A program made the position numbers and the translations under genes. A stretch of 50,996 nucleotides of DNA from Clostridiales bacterium (GTDB lineage: Bacteria > Bacillota > Clostridia > Saccharofermentanales > Saccharofermentanaceae). Position 1 is the first letter of the stretch. Each line of letters begins with the position of its first letter. The stretch is from NCBI GenBank assembly GCA_017961235.1, contig JAGCXQ010000017.1:1-50996 (forward strand), in the 5' to 3' direction. Shown one piece after another: positions 14,015 through 21,438 of this stretch. The notes under the pieces were generated by a model. The model worked only from the letters and a program-made list of their open reading frames with translations, searched no databases and was not told the origin of the DNA.

Positions 14015-15817
14015 TTACTCTTCTACCGGTACAGTCTTGATGTGAAGCTCAGCGAGCTGCTTGTCGGTAACGTAGCCCGGAGCGTCCATCATGATGTCCT
14101 GTGCGTTCTTGTTCATCGGGAACGGAATGATCTCACGGATCGTGTCTTCACCGGCAAGGAGCATGACCATACGATCTACGCCCGGAGCGATACCGGCATG
14201 CGGCGGTGCACCGTAGCAGAATGCGTTATACATCGCCGGGAACTTCGCCTTCACATCCTCTTCGCCGAGGCGGACCATCTCGAAGGCCTTGATCATGATC
14301 TCCGGATCGTGGTTTCTGACCGCACCGGAAGAAAGCTCAACGCCGTTTACGACGAGGTCGTACTGGTCGGCGGTGATGGACAGCGGATCGATCTCGCCGC
14401 GTTCTGCTTTTAACAATGTTTCAAGACCGCCGGACGGCATGGAGAAAGGATTGTGGCAGAATTCGAGTTCGCCGGATTCTTCGCCGATCTCGTACATCGG
14501 GAAGTCAACGATCCAGCAGAAAGCGTACTGCTCTTTATCCATATGACCCGGAACGGTCGCACCGAAGGTCTTAACGATCACGCCGGCTGTCTTCTGTGCG
14601 GTAAGAAGCTTTCCGCAGGACATGACGACGAGGTCACCCGGCTTAATGCCGAGAGCGGAAACGACGGCGTCCTTGATCGGAGTGACGAACTTCGCGATAC
14701 CACCGACGATCTCGCCGTTCTCATCCATTCTGAACCAGCAGGACTTGTTGCCGGACTGAACTTCGATATCCGCAATGTTCTTATCGATGAACTTTCTGGA
14801 CTCCTTGAAGTCGGAGATGACGACAGCCTTGATGCGTACGTCTGTATCTGCACCGTCTTCGGTCTTTCCGGCAAACGGCGGGAAACCGCAGTCCTTAAGG
14901 ACATCGGTCGCATCCTGGACGGTCAGGTCGATACGGAGGTCCGGCTTATCGGTGCCGTACTTTTCCATCGCCTCGAGATACGGGATACGGGCGAACGGGG
15001 AACCGGAAGCACGGTTATATGTACCGTACTCGGCAAAGATCGGAGGGAGTACATCTTCGATGATGGAGAAGACGTCTTCCTGTGTTGCAAAAGCCATCTC
15101 CATATCGAGCTGGTAGAACTCTCCCGGAGATCTGTCGCCACGGGCATCCTCATCACGGAAGCACGGAGCGATCTGGAAATATCTGTCAAAACCGGAGGTC
15201 ATCAGGAGCTGCTTGAACTGCTGGGGAGCTTGCGGGAGAGCATAGAACTTGCCCGGATGTTTTCTGGCCGGAACGAGATAGTCACGTGCGCCTTCCGGAG
15301 AAGAAGCCGTGAGGATAGGTGTGGTGATCTCGAGGAAGTCATGGTCCATCATGGCCTTACGGAGAGCAGCAATTACGTTGCAGCGCAGGATGATGTTCTT
15401 CTTCACTTCCGGATTACGAAGGTCGAGATAACGGTACTTCAGGCGGGCATTCTCATCTGCCTCACGGGAGTGGTTGATCTCGAAAGGAAGTTCATTATAG
15501 CGGCAGCGGCCGAGTACTTTTACCTCGGAAGGAACGACCTCGATGCTGCCTGTGTCCTGGTTCGGGTTCTTCGAGGATCTCTCTCTGACCACACCGGTGA
15601 CCTGGATCGTGGACTCTTTGTTGATCGCTTTCAGTTCTTTTACCTTCTCTTCGGTCTCCAGAACGATCTGTGTCGTGCCGTAAAAGTCACGCAGTACCAC
15701 GAAGCCGAGATTGCTTCCGACCTCACGCATATTTTCCATCCAGCCAACGAGTGTTACGGTCTTTCCGATATCGGGAAGACGGAGCTCGCCGCAGTTATGT
15801 GTCCTTGATTGGATCAT
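14015..15817 (-). CDS. aspS: Aspartate--tRNA ligase
   Basis: A 600-residue bacterial-type class II aminoacyl-tRNA synthetase that attaches aspartate to tRNA-Asp in the cytoplasm. The N-terminal OB fold binds the anticodon (THNCGELRLPDIGKTVTLVGW). The catalytic core has motif 2 (FRDEDARGDRSPGEFYQLD) and motif 3 (GIAPGVDRMVMLL). The bacterial GAD insertion lies between them (IADIEVQSGNKSCWFRM... region). Length is normal for the bacterial form. The start is the ATG at 15817 behind GGGGTAATGAT. No hisS gene is adjacent, although the two are often paired in Firmicutes. The stop lies 31 bases from the hairpin array that probably terminates it. Confidence 0.97.
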   Translation of the reverse strand: MIQSRTHNCGELRLPDIGKTVTLVGWMENMREVGSNLGFVVLRDFYGTTQIVLETEEKVKELKAINKESTIQVTGVVRERSSKNPNQDTGSIEVVPSEVKVLGRCRYNELPFEINHSREADENARLKYRYLDLRNPEVKKNIILRCNVIAALRKAMMDHDFLEITTPILTASSPEGARDYLVPARKHPGKFYALPQAPQQFKQLLMTSGFDRYFQIAPCFRDEDARGDRSPGEFYQLDMEMAFATQEDVFSIIEDVLPPIFAEYGTYNRASGSPFARIPYLEAMEKYGTDKPDLRIDLTVQDATDVLKDCGFPPFAGKTEDGADTDVRIKAVVISDFKESRKFIDKNIADIEVQSGNKSCWFRMDENGEIVGGIAKFVTPIKDAVVSALGIKPGDLVVMSCGKLLTAQKTAGVIVKTFGATVPGHMDKEQYAFCWIVDFPMYEIGEESGELEFCHNPFSMPSGGLETLLKAERGEIDPLSITADQYDLVVNGVELSSGAVRNHDPEIMIKAFEMVRLGEEDVKAKFPAMYNAFCYGAPPHAGIAPGVDRMVMLLAGEDTIREIIPFPMNKNAQDIMMDAPGYVTDKQLAELHIKTVPVEE

Positions 15818-15900
15818 ATATCATTACCCCGTTTCTTAAGTCGATTCGCGTAATATTCTATACCCTAAAATGGTAGTTGTCGATAATATAATGTGTAGTG

Positions 15901-15909
15901 TGATATAAT
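15901..15909 (+). promoter_or_regulatory. Extended -10 promoter of the kinase gene
   Basis: TGATATAAT, an extended -10 box, ends 83 bases before the chosen kinase start. A second TATAAT lies about 16 bases upstream (in GATAATATAATG). No clear -35 box at the right spacing. The leader between promoter and start is long for this window. Confidence 0.5.
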
Positions 15910-15992
15910 ACCCGTATTATGGGGCATAATATGTGTGTCGGATAAATAAGGCTGACTATCGGATAATAGAGGCTGACAGATCGAGGATGGGT

Positions 15993-18494
15993 ATGGATAC
16001 AAGTAAACTTTGTTATGGATGTTTTGGTGAGCATAATGGCGTAGGCCCGTGTCCGCGCTGCGGTTTTGATGCCGCAACAGCGAAGCACCCGGCGATCGCG
16101 CTTCCGGTCGGAACGATCCTGAATGGACGATATCTGACGGGAAGAGTCCTTGGTGTAGGCGGATTTGGCGTAACTTATCTTGCCATGGATATGACACTCG
16201 AGACTCCGGTAGCCGTAAAAGAGTACCTGCCGTCCGGTATCGCGATCCGCGATAATGACCATTACACAATGACTGTAAGCTCCCAGGAGGAGCAGGCGCA
16301 GTTCGATTCCGGCGCGACAAAGTTCCTCGATGAGGCCAGGATCCTCGCCAAGCTCCGTAAGATCCCGAATATCGTTACCGTACATGATTTTTTCAGAGAG
16401 AACGGCACGGCATACTTCGTCATGGAGTATATCGAAGGCGTCGATCTCATGAGATATACCGCTTCCAAAGGTGGCAAGCTCTCTTTCGAGGAGACGCGCG
16501 ACCTTCTGCTACCGGTGATGAAATCCCTTGCAGTCGTTCATGACAACAACCTTCTGCACCGTGATATCAGCCCGGACAATATCCTTGTTACGAAGACAGG
16601 AACGACGCATCTTCTCGACTTCGGTGCGGCGCGTCTTTCCGTCGATTCGGTCAAGAGCCGCTCGATCATCCTGAAGCACGGTTTCGCTCCGGAAGAGCAG
16701 TACAGAAAGCATGGTAACCAGGGCCCGTGGTCCGATGAATACGCACTCGCAGCTACGATGTATCTGGTCATCACAGGCGTGATGCCGCCGGATGCGATCG
16801 AGCGTGTCCACGAAGATACGCTGCAGTCCCCGGCAGCACTTGGGATCCCGATTCCGGGGTATGCCAATGATGCCTTGATGAAAGCACTCTCCGTGCAGGC
16901 TTCCGGCCGTTTCCCGGACATGAAGTCCTTCGCGGATGCCATCATGGGAAAATCGACCGTATCTGCAGCAGCGGTTCCTCCGATCGCAGCTTCTGCGGCG
17001 GTTTCTTCCGCGACAGCTTCTTCTGCGACGGCGAATCCTGCTTTTTCTACCGGACTCTCTTCGACCGGAAATACCGGTGTGGATTATTCTTCTGTATCTA
17101 CCGTTTCCGTGAATGAGGGGACCGCCCCTGCTGTCGGTTCTCCGGCGCTTCCGTCACCTTTTAAGGCTTCCGGAACTTCTTCTGTGGGAGCTACGGGCGG
17201 GAATACCTCGAGCCCGGCGCCGGTGGTTCTATCGCAGACTGTGCCTGAGAAAAAGAAGAGCATCTGGAAGAAACCTCTGACATGGATCCTGATCGGTATC
17301 ATCGCAGTCGGTGCTATAGCAGCTCCGATCACATATTTCGCGCTGAATAAGAAATCCAACGAAGAGACTGAAGAGACCACAACGAAAAAGAAGACGAAGA
17401 AGACGACCGAGGAGACCGACGATACGACGGAGGAACCTTCGACGACCACAACGGAAGATCCGACCACGGTGGATAAACCGAGCTCGACCACTACGTATGC
17501 ATTGCCGTCATATAATGAGTATTCACTCGGTGCTTTCACCTATGAATTCAACATGAAGTGGATCTATCAGGAGACAAACGGATACCATTATTTCTATAAA
17601 ACGTTTGCTGATGCAGATACTTTCATGATGAACTATACCAGAAACCTGGCAGATCCAACTGAGCTTCAGGCATACGGGTACGATAAGGCATTTGATGAAC
17701 TCAATCAATCGCTCCTGAATGAATTCGGAGGCGGCTCACTCGTTTCTGTGAATAAGAATAACGGAAATGATAAAGAGACCTGGGAAGATATAGAACTGGC
17801 GATCAGTTACCAGGGTAAGGCGAAGAAGATGCCCATGCATATCATCCTGGATAAAGAAACCGGTGATGTCTATATGTTCTGTATGTTCATGAATGCGGAT
17901 CTGGATGATGCTACAGAGGCAGAAAACATGGAGATTTATAATGCCTGCATCCAGTCGATCCAAAGATCGTCAGGTGCACCTGCCCCGACTCAGGCTCCGA
18001 CTTCTACTTCTGCTTCTACTCCTTCCGACATGACGACATACCAAGTAGGTTCATATTCATATGCATTCTCTAATGAATGGAGTTACATGGAGCAGTCGAT
18101 CTACCAGTACTTCTTCGAGTCCAATTCCAACAGAGACAACTTCATGATGATCTATAAGACATACATGGCTTCCCCGTCACAGCTTAAGAGCTTCGGCTAT
18201 GATGCGATCATGGACGAGTTCAACAAGCAGCTGACAGAGCAGTTTGGTAACGGCAAGCTCGAATCCTGCACCAAGACAGACGGCGGTGACAAAGATTACT
18301 ACGAAGATATCGTGATCTCCGGTTCTTATCAGGGCGCTGCCAAGAAGCTCCCGATGCGTGTCATCCTGGATAAGGAAACAGGCGACTGCTATGTATTCTG
18401 CATGTTCATGGATGCGAACCTCGATGCTTCGAAAGAGGCCGCAATTATGGAGAAGTTCAACTCCTGTCTTGCGACGATCCAGAGAACGAACTAA
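15993..18494 (+). CDS. Membrane Ser/Thr protein kinase with zinc ribbon and two outside domains
   Basis: I start at the ATG at 15993, six bases after GAGG; the frame also reaches a GTG at 15933. The protein has 833 residues. Residues 7-23 hold a zinc ribbon (CYGC ... CPRC). Residues about 47-315 are a full eukaryote-like kinase: glycine loop GVGGFG, Lys76 in VAVKEYL, HRDISPDN at 189-196 and DFGAA at 209. A Ser/Ala-rich linker leads to one membrane segment at about 428-450. A Thr/Glu/Lys-rich stalk follows, then two copies (about 508-660 and 685-833) of a domain with Y-x-F-x-x-x-W, KKxPMxxILDKETGDxYxFCMFM. Topology puts the kinase inside and the repeats outside, so this looks like a receptor kinase. 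The second copy is almost the same as the domain of the next gene's lipoprotein. Ligand and substrates are unknown. Confidence 0.85.
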   Translation: MDTSKLCYGCFGEHNGVGPCPRCGFDAATAKHPAIALPVGTILNGRYLTGRVLGVGGFGVTYLAMDMTLETPVAVKEYLPSGIAIRDNDHYTMTVSSQEEQAQFDSGATKFLDEARILAKLRKIPNIVTVHDFFRENGTAYFVMEYIEGVDLMRYTASKGGKLSFEETRDLLLPVMKSLAVVHDNNLLHRDISPDNILVTKTGTTHLLDFGAARLSVDSVKSRSIILKHGFAPEEQYRKHGNQGPWSDEYALAATMYLVITGVMPPDAIERVHEDTLQSPAALGIPIPGYANDALMKALSVQASGRFPDMKSFADAIMGKSTVSAAAVPPIAASAAVSSATASSATANPAFSTGLSSTGNTGVDYSSVSTVSVNEGTAPAVGSPALPSPFKASGTSSVGATGGNTSSPAPVVLSQTVPEKKKSIWKKPLTWILIGIIAVGAIAAPITYFALNKKSNEETEETTTKKKTKKTTEETDDTTEEPSTTTTEDPTTVDKPSSTTTYALPSYNEYSLGAFTYEFNMKWIYQETNGYHYFYKTFADADTFMMNYTRNLADPTELQAYGYDKAFDELNQSLLNEFGGGSLVSVNKNNGNDKETWEDIELAISYQGKAKKMPMHIILDKETGDVYMFCMFMNADLDDATEAENMEIYNACIQSIQRSSGAPAPTQAPTSTSASTPSDMTTYQVGSYSYAFSNEWSYMEQSIYQYFFESNSNRDNFMMIYKTYMASPSQLKSFGYDAIMDEFNKQLTEQFGNGKLESCTKTDGGDKDYYEDIVISGSYQGAAKKLPMRVILDKETGDCYVFCMFMDANLDASKEAAIMEKFNSCLATIQRTN
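18084..18415 (+). repeat. 332-bp segment duplicated at 19126-19457 (copy in kinase gene)
   Basis: This stretch of the kinase's last outside domain aligns without gaps to 19126-19457 (constant offset 1042). By eye I count about a dozen mismatches, near 96% identity. The last 110 bases or so are identical even at third codon positions, which points to recent duplication or gene conversion. Confidence 0.85.
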
Positions 18495-18531
18495 CGAAAG
18501 AGTGCTTTTCAAAAATAGTAAAAACGATCGG

Positions 18532-18566
18532 GAGGAGCTGTTCCTTATTTACGGGAGCAGCTCCTC
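18532..18566 (+). terminator. Hairpin after the kinase gene
   Basis: GAGGAGCTG (18532-18540) pairs with CAGCTCCTC (18558-18566), extended inside by TCC/GGGA. It begins 37 bases after the stop. No T-run follows, so it may be a weak terminator or a transcript-stabilising hairpin. Confidence 0.5.
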
Positions 18567-18649
18567 TTCCGGTTACGGGAATCCCAACTACTTAGCAAAA
18601 TAGGTATATTTATTCGGAATATTCAAAATACTATTATTTTAAAAAACGT

Positions 18650-18677
18650 GATATAATGCGAACTGTTATTAACAGTT
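18650..18677 (+). promoter_or_regulatory. Extended -10 promoter with overlapping palindrome before the lipoprotein gene
   Basis: TGATATAAT (18649-18657) is an extended -10 box identical to the one before the kinase gene. Four bases further on, AACTGTT (18661-18667) and AACAGTT (18671-18677) form a perfect inverted repeat around ATT, lying over the expected transcription start. That is where a repressor would bind, or it could be the start of the mRNA folding back. Confidence 0.5.
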
Positions 18678-18738
18678 TGGATGTGCGAAAGTAAGAAAGG
18701 AAGCATATCCATCCAGTATAAGGAAAGGAAAAAGAAAA

Positions 18739-19533
18739 ATGAAAAAGAGTAAACTGATCACAGTATTGGCAACAGTACTTTCTGTCGCAGTCATTGCAAC
18801 AGCATGTGCATCTTCTTCGAAGGAGACGAAGAAGAGCAAGAGAGAAAAGGAAACAGAAGAAGAGACAGAAGAAACTGACGACGAGACAGAAGAAACTGAC
18901 GAAGAGACCAAAAAGACAAAGAAGACAAAGGCTACAACAGAAGAGACAACTGAAGAGCCGACAACAACGACTGAAGAAGAAACAACTACAACGACCACAG
19001 AAGAAGAAACAACAACTACTACAGCAGCAACTTCTGATACTCCCGCTCCGACATCTGTGGATCTCGGCGATAGCGTCCAGCACACTGTAGGTGCTTATAC
19101 CTACGCTTTCTCTAAGGACTGGGAGTACATGGAGCAGTCGATCTACCAGTACTTCTTCGAGTCCAATTCCAACAGAGACAACTTCATGATGATCTATAAG
19201 ACATACATGGCTTCCCCGTCTCAGCTGAAGAGCTTCGGCTACGAGGCAATCATGGACGAGTTCAACAAGCAGCTGACACAGCAGTTCGGTAACGGTACAC
19301 TCGACTCCTGCACCAAGACAGACGGCGGTGACAAGGATTACTACGAAGATATCGTGATCTCCGGTTCTTATCAGGGCGCTGCCAAGAAGCTCCCGATGCG
19401 TGTCATCCTGGATAAGGAAACAGGCGACTGCTATGTATTCTGCATGTTCATGGATGCAAAACTTGATTCTGCTAAAGAAGCAGCAATTATGGAAAAGTAC
19501 AACGCATGCATCGCTTCTATTAAGAGAAGCTAA
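18739..19533 (+). CDS. Lipoprotein sharing the kinase's outside domain
   Basis: A 264-residue secreted lipoprotein with AGGAAAGG before the ATG. The signal peptide ends in a lipobox, VIATAC, with the lipid-modified Cys at about 23. Residues about 25-110 are a low-complexity stalk rich in Lys, Glu and Thr. Residues about 115-264 form one folded domain starting HTVGAYTYAFSKDW and ending in NACIASIKRS. This domain is nearly the same as the C-terminal domain of the membrane kinase just upstream, and more distantly like that kinase's first outside domain. The shared domain matches no family I can name. The gene has its own promoter and palindrome. A ligand, decoy or partner role towards the kinase is an inference from the domain sharing and location. 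Confidence 0.8.
   Translation: MKKSKLITVLATVLSVAVIATACASSSKETKKSKREKETEEETEETDDETEETDEETKKTKKTKATTEETTEEPTTTTEEETTTTTTEEETTTTTAATSDTPAPTSVDLGDSVQHTVGAYTYAFSKDWEYMEQSIYQYFFESNSNRDNFMMIYKTYMASPSQLKSFGYEAIMDEFNKQLTQQFGNGTLDSCTKTDGGDKDYYEDIVISGSYQGAAKKLPMRVILDKETGDCYVFCMFMDAKLDSAKEAAIMEKYNACIASIKRS
19126..19457 (+). repeat. 332-bp segment duplicated at 18084-18415 (copy in lipoprotein gene)
   Basis: Partner of the segment in the kinase gene; the two are in direct orientation 1042 bases apart. Differences are concentrated in the middle, around 19217-19310. Confidence 0.85.
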
Positions 19534-19553
19534 TTAAATAAACAAAAAGGAAT

Positions 19554-19588
19554 TCTGCCCTCGGAGAGGTGAACTCTCCGGGGGCAGA
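19554..19588 (+). terminator. Strong hairpin between lipoprotein and moxR-like gene
   Basis: TCTGCCCTCGGAGAG (19554-19568) pairs with CTCTCCGGGGGCAGA (19574-19588), a 15-bp stem with one wobble or mismatch and a five-base loop. TCATTT follows. It ends 12 bases before the next ATG, so it may terminate partially and leave the start codon close behind the stem. Confidence 0.6.
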
Positions 19589-19600
19589 TCATTTAAAACT

Positions 19601-20533
19601 ATGCGCGAGAAAACCACTCAAATCATTGATGAAGTTAAGAAGGTAATCGTGGGCAAAGACGAGGTCGTCCGCCTGACGCTGCAGAGCGTTCTGGCCGGCG
19701 GCCATGTGCTTATGGAGGACGTCCCGGGTGTCGGAAAAACGACGATGGCGGTTTCTTTTGCCAAGACAATGGGCATGGACTACGGACGTGTCCAGTTCAC
19801 TCCGGATGTACTTCCTTCCGATATTACCGGTTTCTCGCTGCTGGATCAGGAGACGCACACGATGAAGTATCAGAAGGGTGCGGTCTTCCATAATCTTTTC
19901 CTGGCGGACGAGCTGAACCGTGCATCTTCCCGTACCCAGTCGGCGCTTCTCGAAGCGATGGAAGAGGGTCAGGTCACGGTCGATGACAATACGTATTTCC
20001 TGCCGAAGCCGTTCGTCGTTATTGCTACACAGAACCCGTCCGGCGCATCGGGCACGTCGCTCCTGCCGGACTCCCAGATGGACCGTTTCATGATCCGCAC
20101 CTCGATGGGTTATCCTTCCCAGGATAGTGAGATCGAGATGCTCGCGAACCGACAGAACGGTGCCAATCCGCTTTCCGAGATCTCACCGATCTGCACGCTG
20201 GAGGACATCCTTCAGATGCAGGAGGAGACCTCGAAAATGTACGTCAAGTACAGAGTACTCAAGTATATCGTTGCCCTGATGGACAGAACGAGAAATCACA
20301 AGATGCTGGCAAGAGGCGGAAGTCCCCGTGCTTCGCTGGCGCTTACCGCTATGGCAAAAGCACACGCCTACATGACCGACCGTGATTATGTGATCCCGGA
20401 TGATGTACAGGCGGTATTTCCTGCTGTTATGTGCCATAGAATGATCCTTACTCCGGAGGCGGAATTTAAAGAGACTACCGCCGAGGATATTGCAAAAGAA
20501 ATAATCAAGACGACACAGATTCCGAAGGAATAA
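19601..20533 (+). CDS. MoxR-family AAA+ ATPase
   Basis: A 310-residue cytoplasmic AAA+ ATPase of the MoxR group, chaperone-like proteins usually encoded with DUF58 and transglutaminase genes, as here. Walker A is PGVGKTT at 43-49. Walker B ends in FLADELNRASS at about 100-110, followed by the family's QSALLEAMEEGQVTVD. Sensor 1 is in VIATQNP. The C-terminal lid region follows (DDVQAVFPAVMCHRM). Length is typical. There is no clear ribosome site before the ATG: the space is taken by the hairpin at 19554-19588, so its translation may be weak or coupled to RNA folding. DUF58 starts five bases after the stop. Confidence 0.92.
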   Translation: MREKTTQIIDEVKKVIVGKDEVVRLTLQSVLAGGHVLMEDVPGVGKTTMAVSFAKTMGMDYGRVQFTPDVLPSDITGFSLLDQETHTMKYQKGAVFHNLFLADELNRASSRTQSALLEAMEEGQVTVDDNTYFLPKPFVVIATQNPSGASGTSLLPDSQMDRFMIRTSMGYPSQDSEIEMLANRQNGANPLSEISPICTLEDILQMQEETSKMYVKYRVLKYIVALMDRTRNHKMLARGGSPRASLALTAMAKAHAYMTDRDYVIPDDVQAVFPAVMCHRMILTPEAEFKETTAEDIAKEIIKTTQIPKE

Positions 20534-20538
20534 AACAT

Positions 20539-21438
20539 ATGCTGCGGAGCTGGGTGATTTACATTCTATCTCTGCTGGGAGCTGTCGCGTTTTTCCTGTT
20601 TTATAAGATGTGGCTTTCCTGGTTCATCCTGATCGTCGTGATCTCGATCCTCCCGATCGCGATCCTGATCAGCGTGATGTCCGCGATGTTTCTGCATCTG
20701 GAGGCGGATGCTTTTCGAAAAGTACTGAAAGGGGAGGAGACGGAGATCTCCTTCACATCCTCAGGCGTCGAAGCATTTCCGTTCGCACTTTATTCCGTAA
20801 AAATCAAGCTTATCGAGACGATGACCGGCGAAGTCAGCATGATCCGCTTTCTGTCCCAGAGCTGCACGACCGACAGTGTCATCCTGAAAACGGATCACTG
20901 CGGCACGTACAGATTCACCTCGGCAAAGGTTCGTGTCTATGATATTTTCGGGCTGATCTTCATCCCGAGAACAATGGAAGTGGCCGGTGAAGTCGTGGTG
21001 CTTCCGACACCCTGTATCCCGCCGGCGATGCCGGACCTAAGCGGCTTTAAGGCCAGAGGTCTTCAGAAGTCCAATGTCCCGAACGCGGAGATCTACGACA
21101 TCCGCGAGTATGTCGCGGGTGACCCGGTCAAGAGGATCCACTGGAAACTCTCCGCGAAGAAAGACCGGCTCATGATCAAAGAATCCCAGGAGGAGACCTT
21201 CGGTCATTCCAGACTCTATCTTCCCCTTTCCAGAGACCGGGAAAAGCTCGATCATTATCTGGGGGAAGTGCTTTTCACGTCGAAATATCTGCTGACACAC
21301 GACATCGAACACAGGATCCGTGTACTGCCGTCCGGACGAAAAGAGATCGCCTTTGATGTCGCGACGCACGAGGACCTCGACCGGGCGATCATCGAGATCC
21401 TGCATATGCCGATACCGGAGGACCTGGAAGATGAGTAG
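20539..21438 (+). CDS. DUF58 domain-containing membrane protein
   Basis: A 299-residue protein with two hydrophobic segments at its start (about residues 6-26 and 28-52), then a soluble domain. The family hallmark is the segment IREYVAGDPVKRIHWKLSAK at about 190-210, typical of DUF58 proteins, which are thought to carry a von Willebrand A-like fold and to act with MoxR ATPases. The end overlaps the start of the transglutaminase gene by eight bases (ATGAGTAG), suggesting translational coupling. The three-gene set MoxR, DUF58 and transglutaminase-like is common in bacteria and linked to envelope functions; the exact job is not established. Confidence 0.9.
   Translation: MLRSWVIYILSLLGAVAFFLFYKMWLSWFILIVVISILPIAILISVMSAMFLHLEADAFRKVLKGEETEISFTSSGVEAFPFALYSVKIKLIETMTGEVSMIRFLSQSCTTDSVILKTDHCGTYRFTSAKVRVYDIFGLIFIPRTMEVAGEVVVLPTPCIPPAMPDLSGFKARGLQKSNVPNAEIYDIREYVAGDPVKRIHWKLSAKKDRLMIKESQEETFGHSRLYLPLSRDREKLDHYLGEVLFTSKYLLTHDIEHRIRVLPSGRKEIAFDVATHEDLDRAIIEILHMPIPEDLEDE

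Noticed and set aside
14453..15808. Long open frame antisense to aspS (451 codons)
   Set aside because: It lies fully opposite a clear synthetase gene, has no ribosome site and no family-like sequence. It arises from codon bias on the opposite strand.
15933..15992. GTG start giving the kinase 20 more residues
   Set aside because: No ribosome site before the GTG, while GAGG sits six bases before the ATG at 15993 and the zinc ribbon begins soon after it.
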